A stretch of DNA of 64,000 nt from Dipteris shenzhenensis (Eukaryota; Polypodiophyta; Polypodiopsida; Gleicheniales): assembly GCA_047967505.1 (NCBI GenBank), contig CM106538.1; one strand, given 5' to 3'. This document shows, in pieces, positions 1 through 11,800 of the stretch. How positions within the stretch are numbered: position 1 is the first letter of the stretch; each line of letters opens with the position of its first letter. Made by a program: the position numbers and the translations under genes. The notes under the pieces were generated by a model. The model was not told where the DNA came from. It did not search any database and saw nothing but the letters and a program-made list of their open reading frames with translations.

Positions 1-620
<620 letters not shown>

Positions 621-780
621 ACTTACTATTTCACCCATAGGACATGCCATTTGAATGACAGAAGTGATTCAACTTGTTTGGGATGCACATAACAAGGTAT
701 CATGATCAACAGTGGAGAAACACTCCCAGGATCGGACAACAGGCACCAATTGAGTGTTTTTAAAATATACAGTAGATCTG

Positions 781-845
781 TGGATGGTATGGTGGTTAGA
801 GCTCTGCTTTGTGGGGTTGCAAGTCACAGGTTTGATACCTGGGCG
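781..845 (+). repeat. tRNA-like head, probable SINE or tRNA relic
   Basis: The stretch has the two internal RNA polymerase III promoter boxes in tRNA spacing: an A-box-like TGGTATGGTGG at 785-795 and a good B box GGTTTGATACC at 829-839. The T arm pairs (CAGG/CCTG), but the anticodon stem does not pair well and there is no clean acceptor stem, so it is not a functional tRNA gene. A tRNA-derived SINE head is the most likely reading; the body and tail could not be delimited. Confidence 0.45.
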
Positions 846-861
846 TGAGTAATAGACAAGA

Positions 862-1680
862 TGAGGCTCTCCTAATGGCTTGAAAAATTAAATTCATTTA
901 TTAGATCTATCACACTCTCCTAATTTCTCAATTAACCTTTGCTCTAAACCTAAGCATCGCTCCGCCACTCTACCTCTTTCCTCGCCCCACTACTCAACCC
1001 TCCGCTCAGTGTCTCTCTCCCCTCAGCGCTCCTCTTCCTTCAGCCCTCCCTTCCTTCCTTTGTGCTTTTAGCCTTTCTAGCCCTCCCCTTTCCCTCACCC
1101 TCCCCTGCTCTCCCCCTCCTCTCTACCTGGGCTCTCCCTACACTTCCCTCCTCTCTTATATATTCGCGTTGTGGCGGTAGAACCTTCTCGAATAGCAAAT
1201 TCACTGAAATCTAGAGACTTTAATGTTTTTCCAACGCTTACCTTAATTTTTCCAATGCCCCCGCCTCCATGACTAATTAAACAAATTTATTTTTGAGAAT
1301 ATTAGGGGCCCCTATTTGATAGGCCAAATAATTAACCACTTAACCCCCCCTTGAAAACTTTGGCATTGTGTTCAACATCCCAAATTGGAATCTCGCAGGC
1401 CGTTGATCATGATAGTTGGATATGTCATCAAATGGTTACGAGGGAGTTTTGACCAAGTTCACATCACCCGACCGGAAAGTGGAGTACAAGTTCGTCATCC
1501 TACTTCGCCCAATAAGTGAGATGGGCCGGACATTTATACAAAAGGATTGTATCTGCCATATGAAGGACACCCACTAAGCCCCCACTATGGCAACTAAATT
1601 TTTTTTGCCAAGGAACTGCATTGAGAGGTGACTGAACCTATGCCACCAATCATACATTGTATATTTAAATGGCAACCTAG
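862..1680. other. Non-coding spacer, pyrimidine-rich
   Basis: No coding frame of interest is visible. The part from about 985 to 1155 is strongly pyrimidine-rich (CCTCCCCT/CTCTCCC runs) and ends in TTATATATTCG at 1156-1166. It could be the leader or LTR of an unidentified element. Nothing further can be supported. Confidence 0.3.
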
Positions 1681-1689
1681 ATTATAAAA

Positions 1690-1985
1690 CAAAGAAGGTG
1701 AAGGGGGATCATGGCAAACACCAAAGGCAAACAAGGAGACCAAGCAAACCTCAATCTCAACACATGAGCAAGAAGAAAGCTTGTATTACTCAAAGGTAGC
1801 ATACAACAATGAAGACCAAATCAACCACTTGGCCTTTTATACAAGTCATCTTTTGAAGGGAGGGCCAACCCTATTCTTTGTACCTCTCTCTCTCTCTCTA
1901 AAATTCTCTCTCTCTAGGATGTTAGATATCAATGCTCCACTCTTGTGTAACTATGCGGGAACCAGCTAACTCTACTTGTGAGCCC
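1690..1985 (-). mobile_element. LTR copy A of a dispersed minus-strand LTR family
   Basis: This stretch shares long blocks with copies at about 8755-9208 and 15905-16355, including GCTTGTATT, CATACAACAATGAAGACC and GGCCTTTTATACAAGTCA, each followed by TTTTGAAGGGAGGGCCAACCC. Read on the minus strand the shared core holds a TATA box, GTATAAAAGGCC at about 1842-1831, as expected of an LTR promoter. A purine tract TATGGGGGGC on the minus strand at about 1993-1984 would be a fitting polypurine tract just upstream. The ends are decayed, so exact LTR borders are not given. Confidence 0.55.
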
Positions 1986-2039
1986 CCCATATGAGGAGAA
2001 GGCATTTGAGTAGCTAGGTTATCCAGTAGGTCCTAGTTT

Positions 2040-2510
2040 GGACACCAGATGGGAGCCAAGTGTGGCCTGATGGCTAGATGGCTTCAGATAGAGTGGGCAC
2101 ACTACCAACTAGGCTACATGCAAGTGCGGGAAGGCATCCCATGACTAACCGCACTAAGGGTAGATGGAGCATTTCTCGAGGCAGCCCACTCTCAGGTTGC
2201 GGGACCCGTATGGGATCCCAAATGATCCCGGATGGCTCTGGGCCAAACGGAGGTCGTAGGTTGATTGCTCTATTCTGCGCCACAATTCTAATGAGTGGTC
2301 AGTGGCCTATTTCGGGACCAACCTCTAGGCGACCGGTTTGGGCTGACTGAGTCGGTCTCTCGACTGGGTCTAATCGACTACGACTAGTGGCTATATAAGA
2401 GCAAGCCCGTGAAGCCCATAATTATCACTAGCTATAGCAACCCTAATTCCTTAGCATCCAACCTCCGTCCCCTATTGTTTCCAACATGCCATTGAAGCTT
2501 CTCACACAGG
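2040..2510 (+). mobile_element. LTR-like sequence with plus-strand TATA box, possible solo LTR
   Basis: A GC-rich stretch with short internal duplications leads to GTGGCTATATAAGAGC, with the TATA element at 2393-2399. It resembles in layout the fragments at 52770-53171 and near 63870 (minus strand): a GC-rich upstream part rich in GGTC/GACC words, then CTATATAAG, then C/T-rich leader. It lies inside the first Ty3 element, between that element's 3' LTR and its inverted block. No second copy or clear TG...CA ends could be found, so a solo LTR is only likely. Confidence 0.35.
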
Positions 2511-2649
2511 AGTGCATGGCTGGGAAGGTAGCACCATCTATTGTACCAGTTCTACAGTAAATCAAAATTTTGATTCTCCATACTATCAGCTTTTCTCTCT
2601 TGCATACAAGATCCTGTTATCTATTGAGCACAGACGTTGTATTGTTTTC

Positions 2650-3845
2650 TTACATAGGAGAGGGTCTATATTAGATTCCAGTCCACAATATTCCACGTCC
2701 ACCTAGATGCCTCAAACTTTGCCATTAGATGTGTGTCAGCCCAACTAGGGGAGTACAACTTGGACTACCCGATGTGGCATCATTTACTTGCTGGCTGGCA
2801 AAGTGAGGTTATTTACACTACAACAGAGAGGGAAGGCATGGCCATGGTTTATGCAGTTAAGAAGTTTAGGCATTACTTGCTAGCCAACAAGTTCATCTTT
2901 TTTGTTGATCATCAAGCACTACTATACTTGGTTTAACAAGCCCTGCATGACAGGATGCATAATAAGGTGGATGCTGATCCTCCTGGACTTCGACTTCACA
3001 GTCGCGGTGCATAAAGGAAAGGCCCATATCCTAGCCAACCACCTCTCGAGGATTCCCAACGGAGAAGCTCCAATGGGAGTTGAGGATGACCTCCCAAGTG
3101 CTCCCTTATTTCTCATGACGTAATGGGAAGTCGAAATAGGCCACTACTTGGCAAACGGGTTACCTGTAGATAAAGTCCTCAAGAGGGACAGAGCCTGCAT
3201 TTATTAAAGATGCAATGCCATACTAGCTAATTGGAGGCCAACTCTACTGCATGGGCAAGGATGGCATCATGCGCAGGTGCATGTGTGAACATGAATATGT
3301 AGATGTGCTCGAAAAAGCCCATTTTGGGATAGCAAGTAGTCATTTCGCCTCTAACATTATGGCATGTAAGGTGTTATAGGCAGGCTTTTGGTGGCCAAAT
3401 CTCTTCAGAGATGCAGCCAAGTTTATCAAGCAATGCGATCCCTGCCAAAGAGTGAAAACCCCACATAAAGTGGATATGATGCCCCTAACGGGAATACTAA
3501 CCGCGATCAACCTTTTGAGAAGTGGGGCATAGATTTTATTGGTCCTATAAGCCCAGCGGCTAAAGGAACAGGGGGAAGATACATTATCCTAGCCACAAAT
3601 TATTTCACCAAATGGGTGGAGGGCCGAGTCGCAAAAAAAGTGGATGCGCGGTCCATAGCTAAGTTTTTATATGAGCAAGTCATTACACGGTTCGGGTGTC
3701 CCTTGGAGCTAGTTAGCGATTGAGGAACTCATTTCCTCAATGAAACGATAGTGATCCTGACTAGCGAATTCATGATCACACATAGGAAATCGATACCATA
3801 CTATCCCAGAGCAAACGGCTTGGCCGAAATCACGAACGAGGTGCT
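2650..3845 (+). pseudogene. Ty3 element 1: RNase H and integrase block (inverted, broken)
   Basis: The plus strand encodes a Ty3/gypsy RNase H followed by integrase, broken by stops and frameshifts. RNase H signs are YTTTEREGMAMVYAVKKFRH, FFVDHQALLYL and KGKAHILANHLSRIPNGEAP (about 2733-3123). Integrase signs are the H2C2 zinc finger ending CDPCQRVKTPHKVD (about 3430-3480), then a catalytic core with an IDFIGPI-like start, TRFGCPLELVSD and PYYPRANGLAE. The motifs fit the Athila/Tat side of plant Ty3 elements, not chromoviruses. The matching gag, protease and RT lie next door on the opposite strand (3850-6947), while a related element keeps the whole order on one strand. This block has therefore been inverted, with breakpoints near 2650 and 3845. 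Confidence 0.8.
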
Positions 3846-3849
3846 GTAG

Positions 3850-5000
3850 CCAGAGCTATCTTGAGGGCTTCGAAGGATCTCTAGTCCACTCAAAGACTAC
3901 TAACAACTTGTACAATGAACAGGATATGTCTGTGTAGAATAGGATGAATCTTCGATAGTAACCCATATGACCTGTAAACTATTGCACTCCCTTAGCGTTT
4001 GTGGGGGGAGGCAACTCTAGAATGAGATTGATCTTATTGTAATCCATGGAGATACCATTCTTGGTCACTATGTGACTGAGAATCACGTCGTGTTTGATCC
4101 AAAATTGACACTTGAGAGGATTTAGGGATATCTGATACAACCTGCACCTCTCAAGGACTAGCTTCAAGTATTTCAGATGATCATCCCATCTTGAATTCAC
4201 GCACAAGTCATCCAAGAATTTTTCTATGAAGTCCCTTAGGTACTCCTTGAAGGTGGTGATCATCAGCCATTAAAATGTGGCAAGTGCATTGGTGAGTCCA
4301 AATATCATCACTTTGGCCGCATACACACCCCACTCTATTACAAAGGTAGTTTTATGTTGATCTTCTTAGCCAATGGATACCTGGTTGTAACCCAAAAACC
4401 CATCTAGGAAGCTGTAAGCTTCCTTCCTAGCTACTCTTTCTAGAACATGCTCTGTGAAAGGAAATGGGTAATGGTTGTGCCTTATAGCGACATTGGCCTT
4501 TTTCAAGTCTACACATACTCAGATCTTTCCATTCTTCTTCAGGACTATCACAATGGGTGACACCCAGTCTATATGCTCTATCTCATAGATCAATCATGCA
4601 TCTATGAGTTTTTGGATCTCCTCCCTCACTATGAGCGCATATTTGGGATTCATAGGATAGGGACTCTGTTGCACTGGCTTGATGTCAACTATCATGGGTA
4701 TAGTGTGCTAGACAACTTCAGTGGGCACACCCATCATGTCTGTGTATTTCCAAGCCATGCAGTCCTAGTACTCTCAAAGGAGGGCAATTAAGGTATGCTC
4801 CTCGTTGGGTGTGAGGTCATCTGGTATGTATACCAATTGTGGTTCCGCCCCTACCGGTACCAGGTTCACTTACTTTGGCTAGGCCGTTGTATCCTTGGAA
4901 GCACCCTACTTCGTGGGTTCTCTTGGCCTACTGGTATAAGATTTTGTAGTCCTCTATTGTGTAGGCCTTATAATGAGAAGGTACCTGTCAAAAGGTCCTC
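3850..5000 (-). pseudogene. Ty3 element 1: reverse transcriptase (broken)
   Basis: The minus strand encodes a Ty3-type RT in pieces. From N to C are a WVSPIVIVLKKNGKI fingers motif, CVDLKKANVA with NHYPFPF, FLDGFLGYNQVSIG, FGLTNALATF, and FIEKFLDDLCVNSRWDDHLK. The catalytic box reads FLDD, an accepted variant of YxDD. The connection motif ILSHIVTKNGISMDY lies at about 4085-4030. Several in-frame stops show it is dead. The block continues upstream into the protease and gag of the same element; downstream it meets the inverted RNase H/integrase block at about 3845. Confidence 0.82.
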
Positions 5001-5559
5001 CTTTTCTTCATCCTCCTCCTCTACCCCCTTTTGGGTGGCTTCCTTCTTATCCCTGGTGGAAACCTTCAGACTTTTGGAACTTTGGAGCTTCGGACCTGAA
5101 GGGAGCTCTTCCATGGTACTCATGGATCCAACTGGAGTGGTAGTTCTACTCAGTCGAGATCCCCAATTGGAGGAAAAATCATGGTGAGCAGTTGTGGCAC
5201 CCACATATGTTAGCCAATGGAGGTCTGATTTGACTGCTCCCCTGCTCACCTCGTGGGGTTTGAGCATGTTAAACATTCTGAGGGGCACCATCGTATTCAA
5301 CTGTTCACGCTCAGGGGTTGTTATTTGGAACCCTATTCTTTCTAGGACATCAATGTTTGCTAGAATGTGCATCCAGTTTTGAGAGACCTCTAGATTGGGG
5401 AGAGGGGCATACCAAAACTCATCTGCCTCCTTCCCGTCACATTCATAGTGTTGGATTCCATGGCAAATAGGTGGCCTGACAGTGGGTGGGACTTGTATAT
5501 GCGCAGGTCCACTTGCACGATTTTCTCCTCATGACATAAATAGATGTTGTCCGTGCGCC

Positions 5560-5900
5560 AATCATATACAAGTCCGGACATTTGGGCCTACTTAGGATGG
5601 CTTCATATCCAGGCTGCTAGGTGAAGTCCATAACCACAAATTGAACGGGGTACGTGAAGCCAAACACCTTAATATTAATACCCGTGAGAACTCCCAAGGG
5701 TTTAGTAGTTCCGTTGTTTGGCTAGCTTTACTATAACAGATGGGTTCGCTCGAGGGAAGTCTTTCCCCACATTTCCCAACATTCTTTGGTGCATACACTC
5801 ACACTAGCTCCCCCATCTATGACGACATCAACCTTTTGGTTTTGATAGGTTATGGGGATAGCTGCATTAGTGTCATCACCTTCGAAGTATTGGCCTAACT
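5560..5900 (-). pseudogene. Ty3 element 1: retropepsin-like protease (degenerate)
   Basis: The minus strand between RT and gag encodes a stretch with VDVVIDGGASVSVCTKE (the DxGA active-site region of an aspartic protease) and, further on, GFTYPVQFVVMDFT and GYEAILSRP, which correspond to the second half of a retropepsin. The active-site triad reads D-G-G rather than D-S/T-G, and stops interrupt the frame. Position and order (gag-PR-RT on the minus strand) support the call. Confidence 0.6.
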
Positions 5901-6947
5901 TATTGATGGGGACCTTAGGTAGGTTCCAACCCTTCTCCTATGGTTAGTTGTCTTTGGGGTTGGAACTTGGTAGGACCTTGGGCCAGGATTTGTCCATTCA
6001 TCCTGTTTGAGAGGTCTCGCCAGAGGGTAGGATTCCCCCTTAACAAGGATACAATTGGCATCTTGACCTCTATGGAGAGGAAGGCAACTAACCCAGCAAT
6101 ATCATGTGGTTTGTGAGAGATCTCTCTCCCCACCGATAGTGGCTCCTCAAAGCCGTAGAGGTCTTCCTCCTCTCTTAGGTTCTACAGCACTGGGTCCTCT
6201 TGAAACATCCGTTGCATCAAGTCCAGAACTTCTAAGTTACTGGAGCTAGGTGGTTCCTCTTCTTCCACTCTCTCTGACACCCTAAGTGCCTTTGGCCCCC
6301 TACGAGTAGTCAGCTGGCCAGGGAGGATGGTATCTGACCCTCTGTTGACCTTGAGCCTATGCTTGAATTTCTCTTGGCATACCCATACCAAGTTCTGAGC
6401 GTTTATTAAGTGTTGTTTCTCTAAGGTTGGGTATGGATATGCTCCCTTATAAGATGGTGGAGATGTGAGGTCTTGGGCCTACACTGGCTTGTTTACATCC
6501 ACATATGGGGGCATACTAGGATCGTCCTGGGAAGGGGCTCATTCGCATTTAGAGGCGGTGGCAAGGGTGGTTGTCTCCTCATCTGAATTGTCTTGGATAA
6601 GCACTTGATTCATTCCATCACCCACCCCGGTGAGCTTCTTGGACGGGTTTGTAGGGGCACTTAGGAATTTGAGACATGGGACTCCTGTCCTTCCTTGCCT
6701 GCTTCTTCATTTGCTTGCCTAGGGCCTTTGCATGCATCCTTGTGATGACCTTCAAGGGCACTGCCTCTACTTGGCCTTGTTCAATGCTTGTAAATTGATG
6801 CTAGTGCTCTTGAGTGGGGTGTTCGGAGTCGCTGGGCTCCTTAGGGGACAATCCTTGAATAAATGCTCCACTCCACATCCAACACACAAGGGCATGGGAC
6901 CCGTTGTGGGCGAGACCACAGGGGTAAGATACTACTACTACCACTAG
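5900..6947 (-). pseudogene. Ty3 element 1: gag C-terminal part with zinc knuckle
   Basis: On the minus strand the region begins with a CCHC zinc knuckle, CVGCGVEHLFKDC (about 6890-6850), spaced C-X2-C-X4-H-X4-C, as used by Gag to bind genomic RNA. An acidic linker follows, containing the frame 6391-6182 (VSERVEEEEPPSSSNLEV) and the frame 6133-5915. The same linker is found in the second Ty3 element at 12600-12800. The N-terminal capsid part is missing: the frame is cut off at about 6950 by unrelated AT-rich DNA. Confidence 0.65.
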
Positions 6948-7276
6948 TACATGCTTGTTATCATTAGTAATATTTTTTTTCAATAGTAATATAAATAACA
7001 ATACCAATGGTGTTATTTCCCACCTAATTTACTTTTACTATTAGCAATTTAATTGGAAATAAAAATATATTTCTCATTGATAAAAGACTGTGTGTCGGTA
7101 CTAATAGATACAATACTCATAGTATCAGCTTGTTTCAAGTTTTCCAAATTGAGAATGTTTATGTATGTTTATGATGATGTTCATGTTTCAAGTTTTCAAG
7201 TTTTCCAATTTGAAAATGTTTATTTGTGATTATGTTGATGTTCACGAAAAAAATGCACATGATTATGTGAATATGG
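6948..7276. other. AT-rich spacer between element 1 and a copia LTR
   Basis: No coding signal. The stretch is AT-rich and contains a partial direct repeat: the phrase TTTCAAGTTTTCCAAxTTGA(G/A)AATGTTTAT occurs at about 7133-7163 and again at 7187-7223. It could be a small non-autonomous element, but no clear terminal inverted repeats were found. Confidence 0.3.
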
Positions 7277-7445
7277 TGTGGGGGTTAAAGGTCACTATGC
7301 CTTTACCCCGGTTATGTACAATACTCAAACACATATATAAATGAATGAAAAAGAAAATAGGGTGGTTCTGCACCCACCAAACTTGTGTGGCTCTCTGTCT
7401 CTCTCTCTCCTTCTTCCGTTCTTGCTTCCATTGAGAGCACTCTCA
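7277..7445 (+). mobile_element. Copia 5' LTR (169 bp) with primer binding site
   Basis: The sequence begins TGTGGGGGTTAAAGGTCA and ends GAGAGCACTCTCA, giving TG...CA termini. It is followed after two bases by TGGTATCAGAGCC (7448-7460), the primer binding site for initiator-Met tRNA used by most plant copia elements. A TATA-like ACATATATAAATG lies at about 7329-7341. An inverted relative, 170 bp long, is the 3' LTR of the minus-strand copia element at 16770-16939. LTRs this short are unusual. About 230 bp of leader follow (to about 7680, with an A14 run at 7649-7662), but no coding region in this orientation. Confidence 0.75.
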
Positions 7446-7680
7446 ACTGGTATCAGAGCCCGGGTGATCTAGCTGAGCGTGCGTGAATGCTTGGAAGCTC
7501 AGTAGCTCTGTGGGAGGAAGGAGAAGCTTTGTGGGAAGCTTTGTGGGTGACTTTACTTGCATCCGAGTGTGCAGAGACCTTGGAGAAATCTTTGGAAAAG
7601 TCACTTTGGCTTTGCGAAGCGGTTTTGAGAGCCTGTTAAGAGCTTTCAAAAAAAAAAAAAAGTCATTTATTACAAGCTAT

Positions 7681-8754
7681 TCCCCATTTTGTCTAACTCT
7701 TTGCCCATTAGATCATCAGTGGGGAGATTAGTTTGTTTGAATCATTTGCCTTTGGCATTATCCAAATCCCCGAAACATCAATTACCAAGGTTCAACATTG
7801 GCCCCAACTTTGCTTTGAGCTATGTCCTCATGGTTTGGATTTCCCTTTGTGCTCATGGAACTGACATCATGTGTTGCCTTACCATAATGGAATTAGAGGG
7901 TTGTTATACTTGCAAAACAAATCATAGATCCTGGCGGCCTCATGCATGTGGTAGTATATGTCTTTGCCCATGTTGAGTCCCATGATCAACTCATGTGTGC
8001 CCTTTGGATCTTGAAGCCATGAGAGGGTGGCCAATGTTTCTAGCAATAAGGTCTAATGGTTTGCCACCACCTCTTCAATCTTGGTCTCCTTTTTTAGCCT
8101 TAGCTTGATCACTCGATTCCATGCTTACTTTATGTTGAATGATATGTATAAGGAAATGGAGAGATGACTTCACGCATTTGTGATCTACTATTTTCAAGTT
8201 GGTTCCTTTTCAGAATCATCTATCATTTGATCCTTGGTGGTGTAAAGGTCATGACCTTCAAGCTCTAATTCAATAGGCTTCTCATTTGGGGATGTCTACA
8301 CAGGGTCTACACACTTTTTCCCCCCAAAATCTGTAAATTGTCTCTGCTTAGCCCTACGTATCAATCAACTTTGCTACCCATGCCACTTGCTTCTCCTCCC
8401 TCTCTGCCTGCTCCTTCACTTCTCAACCTACTTGTGTGTTGTCTTATTTAGCATCTCGTTTCCTTGCTTCATCTACTACCTAGTTTTCTACTTCATTGGC
8501 AACTCACTTGTTTGATTTCCTTGTGTAGTCTCAACAGTGACTCACGTGTCGTAGGGCTCTTGAAGGAATGCCGATGGAGCCTCTAGTCCACACTAATCCT
8601 TGTGAGATCAATGCAAAGCATGAGCCATCCACAATTATCACTCAAGCAGCTCCCGAATTGTTGCAATGTGTTTCCATGAGAGAAAGAGGGAAAGGGGAGA
8701 TGGGAGAAGAGAGGGAGAGGGGGAGGAGAAGAGGAGAATGAAGGGGGATGGAGT
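7681..8754. other. Unassigned DNA between copia leader and LTR copy B
   Basis: Only short frames with no recognisable motif are present. A purine-rich stretch (GAGAGGGAGAGGGGGAGGAGAAG) covers about 8680-8740. The region probably consists of decayed retrotransposon leader or gag sequence, but I see nothing specific that supports a family. Confidence 0.25.
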
Positions 8755-9208
8755 GGCAAGCACAAAGGCACTATAATGAAACAAGAGAACACCCAAAGAA
8801 ACTCTTGAAAGAGAAGAGGGAGCTTGTATTCCAAACTTGTGCATACAACAATGAAGACCAAAGTCAAAAATTTCGCATTTTATACAAGTCACGTTTTGAA
8901 GGGAGGGCCAACCCTTTTCCTTATACCACTCTCTCTCGTCTCTCTTTTGTTATACAACCACTTGGGCCCATATGGCACCAAGGCACATGCTAATTCTCTC
9001 AACCTCCTCTTTGTCTTCAAGTGGCTCTTGTGTTATCCATATACGGGATCCAATGGCTCTTGTTATCCTTGCCACTTTGGATGATCCCGATGACTACCTC
9101 GGTTCTAAGCCATTTGAGGCTCAAAACCTGCATGACTAGATCGATCCTAAGCCATTTGCAGCTCAAAACCAATAGGGCTAGATCCATCAAGATGCACCAT
9201 GGATGTTG
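8755..9208 (-). mobile_element. LTR copy B of the dispersed minus-strand family
   Basis: It shares with copy C (15905-16355) an almost continuous core from AAGGCACTA and AACAAGAGAACACCCAAAGA through CAACAATGAAGACCAAAGTC to the end GATCCATCAAGATGCACCATGG. On the minus strand the LTR would start TGTCAACATCCATGG at 9208, directly after a polypurine tract GGAAGGGGGGCA. This is the expected arrangement of a 3' LTR belonging to a minus-strand element to its right. The TATA position (about 8885) reads TATAAAATGC on the minus strand. Confidence 0.65.
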
Positions 9209-9900
9209 ACATGCCCCCCTTCCTGTTGCTAAGCTACCGCCCTCCGATCAGTAGCATTGGAGTAGGTGAGTAGAGAGGATTGTCTATAGGACTACATAGC
9301 AGTCCAAGTGCCGGGGGGTGATCGGTGTGGAATAAGATTGGTACTTCCAGAAGTGGGTGGCATGCATGTCCTCGAATGTTCGAATGTGATGGCTATGGAG
9401 GTTGCGGACCCAAAGGTAGAGGCATAAGTCTTGGAATTGGGAGGGACCGGTGTCGAGGTTGAAGACAATCTGGTTGTTGAGGTTATGTAGTTTGTCGTTA
9501 ATGGGCTGAATGTGGACGGGGAGATCGCAAAGCAACAAAAGGATAAGGCAGTTAAAGTGTACTGCTACAACCACCGCAGGGTCGAGGATCGAGCCATAGG
9601 TATCCTTGAATGACTGGAGGCAAAAGAAAAATGCCTCCTGAGTCATTTCCTTAGGGAAGTTGTACTTTAGGAAATTGAAGATAAGATTGGGATCCTTTTA
9701 TGGAGATCCCAGAATTGAGCCTAGATCCATCCTCTTTCCATAAGCATGTAGAGGGGATGGATTCATTGCTCGAGGTGTGTGCTGCAATAGTAGCACCAAA
9801 ATTACTCCTTTTTCAAAAAGGGGATGCACCAACAAGGTTGAAGGCCGACGTCCGTGTCGGTGAGGAGAATGGGCATGTCAGCGGCTAAGTGGCAACCACC
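9209..9900 (-). other. Internal region with one 120-codon open frame, unassigned
   Basis: A 120-codon minus-strand frame at 9646-9284 is open but has no motif I recognise; its N-terminal part is rich in hydrophobic residues and it contains no catalytic signature. It lies between a polypurine tract plus LTR (copy B) and a Ty3 gag-protease fragment, so it is probably non-coding 3' sequence of an LTR element rather than a gene. Confidence 0.3.
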
Positions 9901-10139
9901 ATGTGTGTGCTTTGGGCGGGTTCTCCTCTAGTCATTGAACGGTTGTGTGATAAAATGAGTTTATCAAGATTAGGACTTTGAGCTACCTTTGTATGGGTTT
10001 CCTTTTGAGGATCGGACCAAGGTGCACTGCTTTTGGAGCTTTGGAATCGCCTTCATTTAAAATTTCCTTTCCTCTTGTGGGGCAGGTGGTTGTACTGTGG
10101 GGGTAGTGGAATGAACTTTACAGAGTAGGATTACTACAG

Positions 10140-10665
10140 TTCTCCCCCATATGTGAGAGTTGCAGTCTCCAGTCAATTTGATAGTTCATGGCATAGCACC
10201 AAGTCCTTCCCAATATCATTTGCTCGTTGATCATCTTTATGGGAAGAACATAAAAATGAATCTCTACCAATAATTAGTTTCAAGTCTACATACCCCAGTG
10301 TACTTAAGAGCTGACCGTTGATAAACTGAAGCAACAGTAAGGGCTAGGGATACTTGTAGTGCCTCCTATACTTCACGGGAGATGAAATTATGGCTCGCTC
10401 CTGGATCCACGAGTGCCTTGATGCTTGTACTTAGACCTTGTAATTGGACACTCAATCTAGCTGGATCGACTGCTAATTCATTGGTTGGCCCTAGGTGTTC
10501 TACTATTGCCTTAAACAAGGCCATTTGCTTTCGTTGTTTGATTTTGGCATTACATGCCTTAGCTTCTTCGATGGCTTGGCATTTCATCCGTCGGGCAACC
10601 TTGGCCTTGAGTTCATTTTCCCTATGTATGTCTTGGAGGATTGGTAGCTATTTGACATGCACCTT
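10140..10665 (-). pseudogene. Ty3 retropepsin fragment
   Basis: The minus-strand frame 10587-10366 ends in IKALVDPGASHNFISREV, the active-site region of a Ty3/gypsy aspartic protease (normally LVDSGASHNFI). Here the Ser is Pro, so the active site is damaged. After a stop the sequence continues as INGQLLSTLGYVDLKLIIG, the flap/beta-strand part. The basic stretch before it (RMKCQAIEEAKACNAKIKQ) would be a gag-protease linker. It belongs to a different Ty3 lineage from the Athila/Tat-type element next to it, more like the protease of the chromovirus at 56.4-56.6 kb (DSGSTHNF). Confidence 0.65.
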
Positions 10666-10736
10666 GTGAAGTAATCCCTACTATGTGGTTGAGACCCATG
10701 CCCCTATATTTAAGTTTGCACTTGGGGTTACGGATG

Positions 10737-11800
10737 CTATAAAGGAGTGCTAAGTCTCCCTCCTTGAGGTTTGTTCTTGAGGTTGCGGTCGAACCATTTT
10801 TTACACCTTGCCTTCACTCGAAGGAGGCAACAGGTTGCATGCAATCTCATTTCATCTAGTCGTTCAAGATCAATTAAGCGCTCCACCAAAGCATTTTTGG
10901 TGGCACTTTCCTTGACCGTGATGCGAAGGCTAGGTACTACATACTCCATTGGCATAACTTCTTCCACTAAACTAAAGGGGATGCAGTTCGTTGTGCCACT
11001 TTGTAAGATGTTCGATAGGCCCACAATGTTGCAATGAGCTTGTATTCCTAGTTGGTACGATTGGCTTTCACTGTACAAGTTATAATCTTGCAGGACATTT
11101 TGTTCAAGCTCTCAGCCTAGCTGTTTGCCCTTGGATAGTATGGTGTTGAATTCCTATGTATGATCATGAATTCTCTAGTCAGGATGGCTATGGTTTCATT
11201 GAGGAAATGAGTTCCTCGATTGCTAACTAATTCCAAGGGACACCCAAACCATGTAATGACTTGTTTGTATAAAAACCTAGTTGTGGATCATGCATCATAT
11301 TTTTTTATGGCTCACCCCTCCACCCATTTTGTGAAATAATATGTGGCTAGGATAACGTATTTGGCCCCTATTCCTTTAGCTGCTAGGTTTATCGGACCAA
11401 TAAAATATATGCCACATTTCTCAAAGGGCTGATCCGTTAATATTCCCATTAGGGACATCATGTCCACTTTATGTGGGACTTGTACTCTTTGGCAGGGATC
11501 GCATAGCTTGATAAAATTGGCTACATCTCTGAAGAGAGTTGGCCACTAGAGGCATGCCTATAATGCTTTACATGCTATAGCATTAGTGGGGGGAAGTGAC
11601 CACCTGCTATCTCGAAATGGGCTTCTTCGAGTATGTCGATATATTCGTGTTCGCACATGCACCTGCGCATGATGCCATCCTTGCCCATGCGGTAGAGTTG
11701 GGCTACAATTAGCTGATACAGTGCTGCATCCTTAATGAGTTTGTGGGCTCTGTCCTTCTTGAGGGCTTTGTGCAGGGGTAACCTGTTTGCCAAGTAGTGG
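10737..11800 (-). pseudogene. Ty3 element 2: integrase (broken)
   Basis: The minus strand encodes an Athila/Tat-type integrase. The catalytic core runs through IYFIGPINLAAKGIG, YYFTKWVEG, NVITRFGCPLELVSN and HRNSTPYYPRANRQAESLNK. The C-terminal part, in the frame 11078-10737, contains EEVMPMEYVVPSLRITVKE and LRVKARCKKWFDRNLKNKPQ, typical of this lineage. The zinc-finger region CDPCQRVQVPHKVD lies at about 11500-11460. The aspartate in the VSD motif is replaced (VSN), and stops are present, so it is inactive. Sequence is closely related to the inverted block of element 1. Confidence 0.82.

Noticed and set aside
781-845. Functional tRNA gene
   Set aside because: A and B boxes are present, but acceptor and anticodon stems do not pair, so only a tRNA-derived repeat is supported.
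8583-8892. Minus-strand frames of 84-94 codons with hydrophobic stretches
   Set aside because: They cover a purine-rich tract and the end of LTR copy B; no membrane protein family fits.
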